DNA of 37,864 nucleotides from a virus (IMGVR_UViG_3300003322_000882:1-37864), one strand, 5' to 3'; positions 6,791-13,624 are shown, numbered from the stretch's first letter. A program made the numbers and translations. Notes: generated from the letters alone by a model not told the origin.

Positions 6791-6958
6791 TCAGGCCTCG
6801 ACGACAGCGCGGATGGAAACGATGGTGTCGTGCACGACGCCGGCAGCCTCGCACTGGTCGATAAACAGTTCTTGTGCTGCGTCAGCGTCGCGGGCCTCGA
6901 CAGCCACGGTGCTCAGGGCGCCGTTTACGCGGTGGGTGATCTTGAAAAGTTGGCTCAT
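6791..6958 (-). CDS. First leftward early protein, 55 aa
   Basis: I chose the ATG at 6958 (GGAG 6 nt upstream) over one at 6970 with a weaker site. The sequence MSQLFKITHRVNGALSTVAV predicts a beta hairpin followed by a helix (DADAAQELFIDQCEAAG), a compact alpha/beta mini-domain. Transcription from the promoter at 7002-7030 would start near 6995, leaving a leader of about 37 nt. Its position corresponds to lambda N, but it is acidic and has no arginine-rich RNA-binding segment, so it is not an N homologue by sequence. Confidence 0.65.
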   Translation of the reverse strand: MSQLFKITHRVNGALSTVAVEARDADAAQELFIDQCEAAGVVHDTIVSIRAVVEA

Positions 6959-7001
6959 CGTGGTCTCCATCTGCCCTGCTGGGCTCGGTTGCGATGGAGA
7001 C

Positions 7002-7030
7002 ACTATACGATTGCGTATTACGAATGTCAA
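7002..7030 (-). promoter_or_regulatory. Leftward early promoter (PL analogue)
   Basis: On the minus strand TTGACA (7030-7025) and TATAGT (7007-7002) are separated by 17 bp, a near-consensus sigma70 promoter. Transcription would start near 6995 and enter the leftward operon. The bases before and through the -35 box share 18 of 19 positions with the rightward promoter, and repressor half-sites lie in the spacer and directly upstream. Confidence 0.85.
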
Positions 7031-7074
7031 TGCGAAAACGTATAATTTTTCGCGCTGTCGATGTGCATTCGTAT
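7005..7074. promoter_or_regulatory. Left operator cluster OL1-OL3
   Basis: Three inverted repeats of the form ATRCG-N4-CGYAT occur. OL1 at 7005-7018 is a perfect ATACG-ATTG-CGTAT in the promoter spacer and -10. OL2 at 7030-7043 is ATGCG-AAAA-CGTAT and touches the -35 by one base. OL3 at 7061-7074 is ATGTG-CATT-CGTAT, a weaker match. Centre spacings are 25 and 31 bp. The same motif at the right operator argues that these bind CI and/or Cro. Names are by analogy with lambda. Confidence 0.78.
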
Positions 7075-7104
7075 CAAACGGGGGGATGGGGTTATGAGGG
7101 ACGT

Positions 7105-7127
7105 AAAAAAGCCCGCACGCGGCGGGC
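7105..7127 (-). terminator. Terminator of the cI/lipoprotein operon
   Basis: On the minus strand GCCCGC and GCGGGC form a 6-bp GC stem with a 5-nt loop, followed by six T residues (7110-7105). It lies 20 nt beyond the lipoprotein stop codon and just before the left operators. It separates repressor-operon transcription from the leftward early promoter. Confidence 0.88.
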
Positions 7128-7146
7128 CTGTTGTGGGTACGTTGTT

Positions 7147-7776
7147 CTACTGGACTTGGACGCTACTTGGACAGGTCCCGACGAACGTTCGCCAGAACGT
7201 CCTGCCAGCGTAGTTATACTCGCATGTCCAGCCGAACTGGTTCGTTACGGTCTGGACCTGTTGCTGCTTCCCAGTCCAAAAGGCTGAGACGCCTTGATTG
7301 ATCGTCGAGGGAGTGGACGGACTGGGCGCAATTGCCGGCAGAGGTGCCAGCGTCAAAGGTTTGGGCTGCATGGCTTGCATCAGCTGGACTGCCTGCATTG
7401 TGCGTGCCTGTTGTTGAATCTGTTCAGCCTCAGCAGTTCGCTGTAATAAGGTTCGCTGTTGCGCTGAATTATCCCGCTGTTTAAATTGGAACTCTTCCTG
7501 CGAAATCTTACCGCTCTCAAATTGCTGAGAATTCCAAATCATTTGATTAAGCAAGGCCAAGTATTCGCCTGGGAAATTTGCGTCGACCGCACGCTGATAG
7601 CCCCCAGAATAATAATCCGACCATTTGATCTGACCGGCCTCAGCCCTCGGGCGGTTTGCGGAAACGTAATTTCTGAATTCCACCACTCTCGGGTCGGGAC
7701 TAGAAACTTGGGTAGGAGCGGCGCAACCGGACAATACGGCGGCTGAGATTAGAGCCGCGAATAGGATTTTAAGCAT
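7147..7776 (-). CDS. Lipoprotein in the cI operon, 209 aa
   Basis: The N-terminus MLKILFAALISAAVLSGCAA is a typical signal peptide with lipobox LSGC (Cys18), so the mature protein should be anchored to a membrane from the periplasmic side. The body is rich in Gln and Asn, with a coiled-coil-like Gln-rich stretch (residues about 90-125), a Pro-rich linker, and a C-terminal Trp/Tyr-rich domain (WTCEYNYAGRTFWR) with two cysteines. Base composition is visibly more AT-rich than its neighbours, a sign of separate origin. As last gene of the repressor operon it should be made in lysogens. Superinfection exclusion or a change of the host surface is inferred from that, not seen in a known family. Confidence 0.82.
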   Translation of the reverse strand: MLKILFAALISAAVLSGCAAPTQVSSPDPRVVEFRNYVSANRPRAEAGQIKWSDYYSGGYQRAVDANFPGEYLALLNQMIWNSQQFESGKISQEEFQFKQRDNSAQQRTLLQRTAEAEQIQQQARTMQAVQLMQAMQPKPLTLAPLPAIAPSPSTPSTINQGVSAFWTGKQQQVQTVTNQFGWTCEYNYAGRTFWRTFVGTCPSSVQVQ

Positions 7777-7790
7777 GCAGTTCTCCTGAT

Positions 7791-8048
7791 TCAGAAAGGT
7801 ATTTCCGATTCCACCGGCAATTCAAACTGGCGCCATTCCAGATCTTCGCTGGTAAGCATTTCTTCCGGACACGGATGACCGAGTTTTATACAGCGAGCTT
7901 GCTCGTCCCACGCGACGAGAACTACGGGTCGCATGAAGTGAATCTCCAGGCGATCGAGCAGTTCAGCGGCCGCCGAGCCAGCCACCTGTTCCGCTTCAAC
8001 CTGTACGGCGACGATCGGCTGCGCCAAGGGTATGATCGCGTTGAACAT
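7791..8048 (-). CDS. cI-operon protein B, paralogue of its neighbour, 85 aa
   Basis: ATG 8048 overlaps the previous stop (TGATG). The protein begins MFNAIIPLAQPIVAVQVEAE and contains PVVLVAWDEQA and SEDLEWRQFELP. These match PVMLVARDSEG and VRDIEWAPLRR of the gene just upstream, so the two arose by tandem duplication. Hydrophobic strands alternating with charged helices suggest a small soluble alpha/beta domain. No known family is recognised. Expression from the repressor promoter in lysogens is expected. Confidence 0.72.
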   Translation of the reverse strand: MFNAIIPLAQPIVAVQVEAEQVAGSAAAELLDRLEIHFMRPVVLVAWDEQARCIKLGHPCPEEMLTSEDLEWRQFELPVESEIPF

Positions 8049-8323
8049 CAGACTCCCTCTGCCTCGCAGCGTCGACGCAACGGCGCCCATTCGATGTCGC
8101 GCACGCCCAGCAATGCGTAGATATACGGCTCGGGGTCGAACTCCGCGCGTGCGCGGATCCCCAACCAGCCTTCGCTATCGCGCGCCACAAGCATCACAGG
8201 GGCTGAAAGTTCTTCTTGCAGCTGCAGGAGCAGGCCGCTGGCTCGGGGTTCGGAAAGCGCGCGTCTCTCCACCAACACTACCGCCACGCGCTCGTCGCAC
8301 AGGCGTTGGATCGAATACATCAT
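8048..8323 (-). CDS. cI-operon protein A, paralogue of its neighbour, 91 aa
   Basis: ATG 8323 overlaps the cI stop as TGATG, so translation is coupled to the repressor. The product starts MMYSIQRLCDERVAVVLVER and shares with the next gene the order: beta strand VAVxxVE, Leu-rich helix, PVxLVAxD, then (D/E)(L/I)EW near the C-terminus. A longer acidic/aromatic insert (FDPEPYIYALLGV) is specific to this copy. An upstream in-frame start near 8383 is inside cI and not needed. Function unknown; candidates are repressor modulation or an immunity/exclusion role. Confidence 0.72.
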   Translation of the reverse strand: MMYSIQRLCDERVAVVLVERRALSEPRASGLLLQLQEELSAPVMLVARDSEGWLGIRARAEFDPEPYIYALLGVRDIEWAPLRRRCEAEGV

Positions 8324-9033
8324 CAAAACCGCTCGCTTTCCTTCCGCACGACGCGGCCAATGATCTTCGTGCTTTCGTCGCACGTCCTCCTGTAGTAGCG
8401 ACGCTGGTCCGGATTATCGGACGTCAGCCACCACTGACCGGCGTCGCGTGTGAGGCGTTTCACCACCGGCTCTCCCTCATAGTTGATCGCATATACAGCC
8501 CCGTCGACCAGCTTTTGATCCGCCGTGTTCACGACGACCAGGTCGCCCTCGTAAAAGGTCGGTTCCATACTCTCACCGCGCACCATGATGGCGATCAGCT
8601 TGCTGCGGTCGTACCCATTGCGCTCGATCCAGTCCGTCGGAACCGCAGCAGTCGTGCCGTCGAACGGCTCGGGTTCGATCTCGAACCCGCTGATACCGGC
8701 AGTGAGCCGCAAGCGCACCTTGGGGATGAGGGTAAATCGCGGGTCACCCTGTCCGGCTTCCTCGACACGCATATAGGACCCGGCCTTCAATCCAACGAGC
8801 GCGTCCTGCGGCGCCGACAAATCGCGTTCGCGCAGCTCGGCCACGGTCACGCCGAAATAGTCCGCCAGCGGCTGCAGCGTCTTCGTCCGCGGATCGCTGC
8901 TCTCGCCTGTCTGGATGCGATGGATGGTCGGCTGCGGCACCCCAGTGACGCGCTGCAGTTCATACGGGTTCGTTTTCCTCTGGGCCATCAGCCACTCGAG
9001 GTTCTTTTGAACTAGGGAAACAGGATTGCTCAT
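8323..9033 (-). CDS. cI: CI-type phage repressor, S24/LexA-like peptidase, 236 aa
   Basis: Residues 1-65 form an XRE helix-turn-helix (PYELQRVTGVPQPTIHRIQT). The C-terminal half is a LexA/UmuD-type S24 self-cleavage domain with nucleophile Ser155 in GESMEP and general base Lys192 in VVKRL, 37 residues apart as in LexA. A cleavable Ala-Gly is likely at 112-113 (LTAGIS). RecA-stimulated autocleavage should therefore trigger induction. I start at ATG 9033, where homology begins; an in-frame ATG at 9060 would place the OR3 operator inside the gene. The ribosome site is weak (GCAGG touching the ATG), so the message may be nearly leaderless, as for lambda cI from its maintenance promoter. Confidence 0.92.
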   Translation of the reverse strand: MSNPVSLVQKNLEWLMAQRKTNPYELQRVTGVPQPTIHRIQTGESSDPRTKTLQPLADYFGVTVAELRERDLSAPQDALVGLKAGSYMRVEEAGQGDPRFTLIPKVRLRLTAGISGFEIEPEPFDGTTAAVPTDWIERNGYDRSKLIAIMVRGESMEPTFYEGDLVVVNTADQKLVDGAVYAINYEGEPVVKRLTRDAGQWWLTSDNPDQRRYYRRTCDESTKIIGRVVRKESERF

Positions 9034-9042
9034 CCTGCAAAT

Positions 9043-9110
9043 ATGCGTCAACGCATACATAATCGCAATTCCTTATACGGTTTCGCATTGACACCGATAC
9101 GCTTTCGTAT
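9043..9110. promoter_or_regulatory. Right operator cluster OR1-OR3
   Basis: Three inverted repeats match the left operator: OR1 9097-9110 (ATACG-CTTT-CGTAT, perfect) in the spacer of the rightward promoter, OR2 9075-9088 (ATACG-GTTT-CGCAT) touching its -35 by one base, and OR3 9043-9056 (ATGCG-TCAA-CGCAT, perfect) just upstream of the cI start. Centre spacings are 22 and 32 bp. OR3 is placed where Cro or excess CI could shut off cI. A clear -35/-10 for the maintenance promoter is not obvious. Confidence 0.82.
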
Positions 9111-9115
9111 AGAAT
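9088..9115 (+). promoter_or_regulatory. cro: Rightward early promoter (PR analogue)
   Basis: TTGACA at 9088-9093 and TAGAAT at 9110-9115 with a 16-bp spacer. OR1 fills the spacer and OR2 abuts the -35, so repressor binding would block polymerase. Transcription would begin near 9122 and read cro at 9143. Confidence 0.82.
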
Positions 9116-9142
9116 GTCCAGAAACAACCACCGAGACCTGCC

Positions 9143-9373
9143 ATGCAACTGCAAACCCCGCAAGCGTACGTTCAGTTCCTGATCGAGCGCGGCCAGTCCC
9201 AAGCGGCAATCGCGAAACGCGCTGGCGTATCGCAACCGACAATCAGCCGGATCCTGTCCGGTGACCACGAGGACCCGAAGAGCTCGGTCCTCATCAACTT
9301 GAGCCGCTTTGCCGAGGAGGTCGCGGCAGCCGCCGCAGCAGCGCCGTCCCAACCCGAATCCCAGCCGCAGTAA
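9143..9373 (+). CDS. cro: Cro-like XRE-family regulator, 76 aa
   Basis: Residues 15-45 form a helix-turn-helix (QSQAAIAKRAGVSQPTISRI) followed by LSGDHEDPKSS and an Ala-rich tail. It is the first gene from the rightward promoter and diverges from cI, the standard position of cro. It probably binds the same ATRCG-N4-CGYAT operators, since its recognition helix (VSQPTISRI) resembles that of CI (VPQPTIHRI). Its 3' end forms half of a terminator hairpin. Assignment rests on position plus fold. Confidence 0.87.
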   Translation: MQLQTPQAYVQFLIERGQSQAAIAKRAGVSQPTISRILSGDHEDPKSSVLINLSRFAEEVAAAAAAAPSQPESQPQ

Positions 9374-9389
9374 ATCCTGCGGCTTTTTT
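9365..9389 (+). terminator. Terminator overlapping the end of cro (tR1 position)
   Basis: CCGCAG (9365-9370) pairs with CTGCGG (9377-9382) across a 6-nt loop that contains the cro TAA, and seven pyrimidines with six T follow. It would limit expression of the right early operon unless read through. It occupies the position of lambda tR1 between cro and cII. No N-like gene or clear nut site was found. Confidence 0.85.
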
Positions 9390-9487
9390 GCGCCTCGAAA
9401 GTTGCGCCCAGGCAGTTGCCCACCGGCCTTTGGCCTGAATCACCAGATGTCCAACCCTAGCAAACCCGCACCACCAAGGAGAAACAC

Positions 9488-9742
9488 ATGAGCTTGAACC
9501 CCGCAACCCGCACCGAAACCGTCGAGGTGCTGTTCAACCCCGGCGAGCTGGCCGGCCTGGACGCGATCCGCAAATTGTTCGGGATCGGACGAAGCACGTT
9601 CCTGCGCGGCCTGAGCAATTCCGTTGTGCAGTCGCATGGTACGAACCCGCCGCGCCGTGGGGAATCCCGAGGATGTCGGGGTGTCGGCCGCCCGGCCAGC
9701 CGTGCTGGCGGTGCGAAGGGCGCCGTGCGGAGGAATCTTTAA
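9488..9742 (+). CDS. Ribbon-helix-helix-like regulator in cII position, 84 aa
   Basis: Strong ribosome site (AAGGAGAAACAC before ATG 9488). Residues 9-48 (TVEVLFNPGELAGLDAIRKL, then GIGRSTFLRGLSN) look like a ribbon-helix-helix: a short beta strand, a helix, a Gly-x-Gly-Arg-Ser turn and a second helix. The remaining 35 residues are Arg/Gly-rich and probably disordered; they could contact DNA or RNA or be a non-conserved tail. By position after tR1 it may replace CII as the lysis-lysogeny or early regulator. No CII similarity is seen. Confidence 0.65.
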   Translation: MSLNPATRTETVEVLFNPGELAGLDAIRKLFGIGRSTFLRGLSNSVVQSHGTNPPRRGESRGCRGVGRPASRAGGAKGAVRRNL

Positions 9743-9811
9743 CGGCTTCCGGCTGCGTTCGGAAATAGGAACCGGCCCCGCCACCAGCTGGGCAAAACAG
9801 GAATCAGAACC

Positions 9812-10012
9812 ATGACAACACAGACCCAAGAGCCCGACGTGACGAAGTTGCTGTCGATGACCGACAACGTCGTCATCCGGGATCGGAAGTACGGGGCCGC
9901 TCGTAACTCGGGCAATGAGAACCGGGAATACGGTCGGCTCCACAAGAGCATCAACGAGCTGGCGAAGGAGGCGAACAAGTTTCGCAAGCCTGTAGACCAG
10001 ACGGAGGCGTGA
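9812..10012 (+). CDS. Hypothetical protein, 66 aa
   Basis: ATG 9812 follows AGGAATCAGAACC. The protein starts MTTQTQEPDVTKLLSMTDN and is hydrophilic, with an Asn/Arg-rich centre (DRKYGAARNSGNENREYG) and a charged helix at the end. It overlaps the next gene's start (TGATG), showing operon membership with the replication genes. No recognisable domain. Confidence 0.65.
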   Translation: MTTQTQEPDVTKLLSMTDNVVIRDRKYGAARNSGNENREYGRLHKSINELAKEANKFRKPVDQTEA

Positions 10013-10218
10013 TGGACAACATCGTCTCCCGCGAAACAATCCGCCAGCGCGCCCGCGATGCGTTCGCCCGCGGCGCCGGCCGTGACGACCACTGCATGAA
10101 CTGGTTCGCGCCGGCCGTCGTCGACTGGCAGGCCGAGTGGGACCGCTGCGCAGCTGCCGAAGCGGCCGTGCTGAAGGTCAAGCCGATGCTGGCCAAGGCT
10201 GGAGCGAATCCGCCATGA
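10012..10218 (+). CDS. Hypothetical protein, 68 aa
   Basis: GGAGG 5 nt before ATG 10012 and TGATG coupling with the upstream stop. The product (MDNIVSRETIRQRARDAFAR ...) is basic at the N-terminus and carries the stretch NWFAPAVVDWQAEWDRCAAA. Its stop overlaps the replication-protein start (ATGA). Short proteins of this type accompany DUF1376 replication genes in other phages; the role is unknown. Confidence 0.68.
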   Translation: MDNIVSRETIRQRARDAFARGAGRDDHCMNWFAPAVVDWQAEWDRCAAAEAAVLKVKPMLAKAGANPP

Positions 10219-11255
10219 CGGCTCCCGCCCCGCTCACCCCCTCCGACTGCAACCTGCAGGACTTCGCGTTCATGCCGTTGGACGTCGCTCGATTGCGCGA
10301 CAGCGACATGGCCGCGTACGAATCCCCCGAGGCGTGCTGGGCCGCCGTGCTCCTTTGGAGCGTCGCGTGGCACCAGGTGCCTGCCGCCTCCCTTCCTGAC
10401 GACGATCGCTTCCTGGCCAAAGCCGCGGGCTACGGCCGCGTCGTCAAGGAATGGATGAACGTTCGCTCTGGCGCCCTGCATGGCTGGGTGAAGTGCGCGG
10501 ACGGCCGCCTCTATCACCCTGTCGTCGCGGAGAAAGCCAACGAATCATGGCGCGCGAAGCTCCACCACGCGTGGAAGAAAGAGTGCGACCGCATCCGGAA
10601 AGCCAACAAGCAACGCGAGCAGGAAGGCAAGACGTCGCTACCTTTTCCGCCGGAACCGTTCACCGAATCCGCAGACGTTCCGCCGGAAGTTGCGGAAATT
10701 CCAACGGAAACGCCGTCTCCTTCCAGCGGAAGCGATAAATCGGACGATGGAAATCCACCGGAAAACGCTCTTAAGGGACAGGGACAGGGAGAGGGACAGG
10801 GAGAATTAAAACCTAACCCCTTGGGACACCGCGCATCTGCTCAACCGGAGTTGAGCGCGGAACCCATCTGCCCGACGCCCGTCGGCCACCTGAGCAAGGC
10901 CATGCGCGACCTCGGGATCATGGGGCAGCCCGGCGACCCACGCCTGATCGCCCTTGCCGACCAGGGCGTCTCCGTCGAGACCATGCGCGCCGCCTGCGAG
11001 GACGCGAAGCGTTCGAAGCCGAACGAGCGAATCGCCCCGGCATACGTGTTCGCCATTCTGGAGCGCTGGGCCCGCGAAGCCGCGGAGCTGAACGCCAACG
11101 GCGCCACCGCGCCACGCCCGAACACCCGCCAATCCTCAACCGACCGCGCCGTCGAATGGGCCGCAGGCCTGACCGGAAGGAACCGCAATGACCGCAATGA
11201 CCGACGTGACGAACCCGAGTTCATCGACCTTAACGCCGCTCCAGGCATGGGTTGA
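10215..11255 (+). CDS. DUF1376-type phage replication protein (O-like), 346 aa
   Basis: The N-terminus (FAFMPLDVARLRDSDMAAYE, CWAAVLLWSVAWHQVPAASL) matches the DUF1376/YdaU winged-helix domain found at the front of phage replication initiators. A disordered Pro/Glu/Ser linker with a Gly-Gln repeat (residues about 140-215) follows, and then a helical C-terminal part (APAYVFAILERWAREAAE) that probably recruits the helicase loader. The linker DNA holds five iterons and a purine-rich tract, as lambda ori lies inside gene O. The next gene overlaps its end by 68 bp. The predicted function is origin recognition. Confidence 0.82.
   Translation: MTAPAPLTPSDCNLQDFAFMPLDVARLRDSDMAAYESPEACWAAVLLWSVAWHQVPAASLPDDDRFLAKAAGYGRVVKEWMNVRSGALHGWVKCADGRLYHPVVAEKANESWRAKLHHAWKKECDRIRKANKQREQEGKTSLPFPPEPFTESADVPPEVAEIPTETPSPSSGSDKSDDGNPPENALKGQGQGEGQGELKPNPLGHRASAQPELSAEPICPTPVGHLSKAMRDLGIMGQPGDPRLIALADQGVSVETMRAACEDAKRSKPNERIAPAYVFAILERWAREAAELNANGATAPRPNTRQSSTDRAVEWAAGLTGRNRNDRNDRRDEPEFIDLNAAPGMG
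10645..10763 (+). repeat. Five phased iterons, probable replication origin
   Basis: Five copies of the 11-bp inverted repeat TTCC-N2-C-GGAA lie at 10645, 10678, 10699, 10721 and 10753 (the last starts ATCC). Start-to-start distances are 33, 21, 22 and 32 bp, i.e. whole numbers of helical turns, so bound initiators would face the same side. Directly downstream (10773-10812) are GGGACA/GGGAGA hexamer repeats and an AATTAAAA patch suited to melting. This reproduces the layout of lambda ori inside the initiator gene. Function is inferred. Confidence 0.72.
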
Positions 11256-11889
11256 AAAGTTGCTGCACTACCAGCTCATCTGCTACGGGAAGCGGTTCAC
11301 CGACCAGTGGTGCATGACGTCCACCGCGGAGCTGATCGACGTCTGGGCCGATGAGCTTCAGGGCATGACGCACGCCGAGCTCAAGCGCGGGAAAGAGGCG
11401 CTGAGCACGCGCGACTGGCCACCCACGCTACCCGAGTTCAAGCGCATGTGCAGGCCGCCCGTCGACGCGCTCAAGGCGTACTACGAGGCCGTCGCCGGTG
11501 TCCAGGCCCGCTTCGCCGGCGAGCACGGCACCTGGTCGCACTCGGCGATCTACTGGGCCGCGATGCCGATGGCCGTCGAGCTGCGCGAGCAGCCGTACAG
11601 CGCCGTCAAGGCACGCTGGGAAAGCGCGCTCGCCGACCAGCTGGGCCGCGGCGAATGGGAGGACATCCCGGCGCCGATGCTGCAGCTCACGGCGCCCGGC
11701 CAGTCGACCACGAGCAGCGCGAAGGCGCGCGAGGCGATCAAGCACCTGGTCGGCAACGTCGTGAACCGGCCGGCCGACGGCAACCCGAAGGGCTGGGCGC
11801 AGCGCGTGCTCGATCGCGCCGAAGCCGGGCAGAAGGTCACGCCCACGATGCTGAGCATGGCGCGGGAGGCACTGCGGGCCGAAGCCTGA
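11188..11889 (+). CDS. P-like helicase loader / replication protein, 233 aa
   Basis: Begins at ATG 11188 (AAGGAACCGCA upstream), inside the end of the DUF1376 gene. The N-terminal half (QAWVEKLLHYQLICYGKRFT, then WADELQGMTHAELKRG and TRDWPPTLPEFKRMCRPP) follows the pattern of lambda P-type replication proteins that load host DnaB. The C-terminal half is helical and basic. Its position after the O-like gene supports the call. No ATPase motif is visible, in keeping with P rather than DnaC-type loaders. Confidence 0.7.
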   Translation: MTAMTDVTNPSSSTLTPLQAWVEKLLHYQLICYGKRFTDQWCMTSTAELIDVWADELQGMTHAELKRGKEALSTRDWPPTLPEFKRMCRPPVDALKAYYEAVAGVQARFAGEHGTWSHSAIYWAAMPMAVELREQPYSAVKARWESALADQLGRGEWEDIPAPMLQLTAPGQSTTSSAKAREAIKHLVGNVVNRPADGNPKGWAQRVLDRAEAGQKVTPTMLSMAREALRAEA

Positions 11890-11945
11890 CGAGACCATTT
11901 CGCGCGCGAGCGCACCAACCCCACCACCAGAACGAAGGGAAAAAC

Positions 11946-12542
11946 ATGCAACCGACCCACATCGCGAAACCCGTCCTCGTGCACGCCGCCGTCATCCTGG
12001 CCGTGGCGAATGAGGGCACGAACAGCACGCGTCTCGACCTGGACGACGGCAGCAAGTTCACTGCGCCGCCCGAGCTGACCGCGCGCTACGTGCCGCAGGC
12101 GGGCGACCTGCTCGTGACGCAGGAGGACGGCTACCAGTACGTGAACCCGCGCGACGTGTTCGAACGGAAGTACCGCGAGATCGGCATGCAGGACCTGATG
12201 CCGGGCGCGATCACCTCCGCGACAGCGCCGGACGTCACGGTCGACCTGCACGAGCCCACCGAGCAGGCGCGCCTGCTGCTGGCCGACGACCACTGGCTGA
12301 CCCAGCCGGGCGACAACGTGCTGCCGGCGCCGGTGCTGAAGGCCACGAACGACAAGAAGCGCACCGAACTCGTGACCGCGATCCGCGACGCCGGCATGTT
12401 CGCGCTGCGCACCGTCAGCGAGAACGGCCGCGTGGCCACGTTCGATCCGGACGCGCTGCTGCAGAACCTCGTGCTCGCGCTGCTGGGCGAGGCGCCCGCG
12501 GCAGCTGCGGCCGACACGAACACGGCAGGCGCTGCGGCCTGA
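11946..12542 (+). CDS. Hypothetical phage protein, 198 aa
   Basis: Good ribosome site (AAGGGAAAAAC). The product starts MQPTHIAKPVLVHAAVILAV. A central block, YVPQAGDLLVTQEDGYQYVN followed by PRDVFERKYREI, resembles the PGD(Y/W) beta motif seen in many phage proteins. The last 20 residues are Ala-rich. It lies in the early right operon between replication and recombination genes. Function unknown. Confidence 0.72.
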   Translation: MQPTHIAKPVLVHAAVILAVANEGTNSTRLDLDDGSKFTAPPELTARYVPQAGDLLVTQEDGYQYVNPRDVFERKYREIGMQDLMPGAITSATAPDVTVDLHEPTEQARLLLADDHWLTQPGDNVLPAPVLKATNDKKRTELVTAIRDAGMFALRTVSENGRVATFDPDALLQNLVLALLGEAPAAAAADTNTAGAAA

Positions 12543-12550
12543 CCACCACC

Positions 12551-12569
12551 CCGCCCGGCCGCCGGGCGG
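12551..12569 (+). other. GC-rich hairpin before gene at 12600
   Basis: CCGCCCGG and CCGGGCGG form an 8-bp stem with a 3-nt loop between two early genes. No T tract follows, so it is not a usual terminator. It may stabilise or punctuate the mRNA. Confidence 0.6.
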
Positions 12570-12599
12570 CAACAACAACGACACGGGAGAACCTGAACG

Positions 12600-13145
12600 A
12601 TGAAACGAATCCACGAACTGAAGCAGCGCGCGGCGCTGGCCCTGCGGATCCTGCGTGACCGCGACGGCAACCTGGTGCAGCACGCGCGCACCGAACTGGA
12701 CGCCGCCGGCTATTTCGACGGTGAGACCATGAACGCCCACATGGCCGCCGACCTGATCGACCTGGTGCGCGTGTTCTCGTCGCAAGGTCACAGCGGCTTC
12801 AGCGCGCCGTTCGCGATCCGCGTGTTCCGCGAGGTCGCCAGCTTCAAGCCTTTGGGCCCGCTGACCGGCGCCGACAACGAGTGGATGGACGTCGCCGAGG
12901 TGTCCGGCATGCCGATGTGGCAGAACAAACGATGCGGGCATGTGTTCAAGGACGGGGACGGCCACGCCTATGACATCGACGCCGTGATCTTCGAAGAGCC
13001 GAGCGGCGCGCGCTTCACCGGCTGCTATAGCCGCCAGTTCATCACGTTCCCGTACACGCCGCGCTCGGTCATCGTGCACGTGCCAGACGACGCGACGGAC
13101 CTCGACAAGCAGCTGGCCGCCCAGGCCGCATGGAGCCAGGCATGA
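12600..13145 (+). CDS. Hypothetical phage protein, 181 aa
   Basis: ATG 12600 follows GGGAG. The protein begins MKRIHELKQRAALALRILRD. The N-terminal half is helical (ADLIDLVRVFSSQGHSGFSA) and the C-terminal half is beta-rich, with NEWMDVAEVSGMPMWQNKRC, HVFKDGDGHAYDIDAV and RQFITFPYTPRS. Proteins with this WxDV...WQNxRC...VFKD pattern recur in many phages near nucleotide and recombination genes, without known function. The stop overlaps the resolvase start. Confidence 0.72.
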   Translation: MKRIHELKQRAALALRILRDRDGNLVQHARTELDAAGYFDGETMNAHMAADLIDLVRVFSSQGHSGFSAPFAIRVFREVASFKPLGPLTGADNEWMDVAEVSGMPMWQNKRCGHVFKDGDGHAYDIDAVIFEEPSGARFTGCYSRQFITFPYTPRSVIVHVPDDATDLDKQLAAQAAWSQA

Positions 13146-13624
13146 ACATCCTCGCCATCGACATAGGCACGCAAACCGGCTGGGCCCGCAGCTCACGCGC
13201 CGGCACCGTCGCAAGCGGCAGCGAATCCTTCGCGCCGCGCCGCATGGAGGCGGCCGGCCAGCGCTGGCTGAAGTTCCGTGCCTTCCTCAACGAGCAGCGC
13301 GTCGCCGGCGACGAGATCCACGCGATCTACTACGAGGACGTGAAGCAGCACGCCGGCACGCTCGCCGCGCATGTCTACGGCGGCTTCCTCGCCTGCCTCG
13401 AGATGTGGTGCGCAGCGAACAACGTCCCGCTCAAGCCGGTCGGCGTGGGCGTCGTGAAGAAGCACTGGACTGGCAAGGGCAACGCGGACAAGGCCGTGAT
13501 GTGCGAGACCGCACGCGCACGCGGCTTCCATCCGAAGGACAACAACGAGGCCGACGCGTTGGCGATCCTGTCGCTGGCCCAGCACCTGGAAGGCGTGGCG
13601 GCGCCAGCTGCGGAGGCGGCATGA
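13142..13624 (+). CDS. RuvC-like Holliday-junction resolvase, 160 aa
   Basis: ATG 13142 overlaps the previous stop (ATGA). The RNase H-like fold is indicated by MNILAIDIGTQTGW with Asp7, YYEDV with Glu65, and NNEADALAI with Glu136/Asp138. These acidic residues would bind the two metal ions. The length is close to RuvC (about 170 residues). Phage RuvC-like enzymes cut branched DNA before packaging, which suits a phage with its own annealing recombination. It lies at the place of lambda rap/ninG in the right operon. Confidence 0.82.
   Translation: MNILAIDIGTQTGWARSSRAGTVASGSESFAPRRMEAAGQRWLKFRAFLNEQRVAGDEIHAIYYEDVKQHAGTLAAHVYGGFLACLEMWCAANNVPLKPVGVGVVKKHWTGKGNADKAVMCETARARGFHPKDNNEADALAILSLAQHLEGVAAPAAEAA

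Noticed and set aside
6971-6986. Small hairpin in the leftward leader (GCCC-N4-GGGC), considered as boxB of a nut site
   Set aside because: The stem is only 4 bp, no boxA lies next to it and no N-like protein is encoded.
10766-10773. CGCTCTTA, identical to a lambda boxA core
   Set aside because: It is inside the replication gene without a boxB hairpin behind it and far from the early promoters; probably chance.
11550-13214. A 554-codon minus-strand frame across the early right operon
   Set aside because: It runs antisense to three coupled plus-strand genes and spans their intergenic hairpin; composition is a GC-codon shadow.
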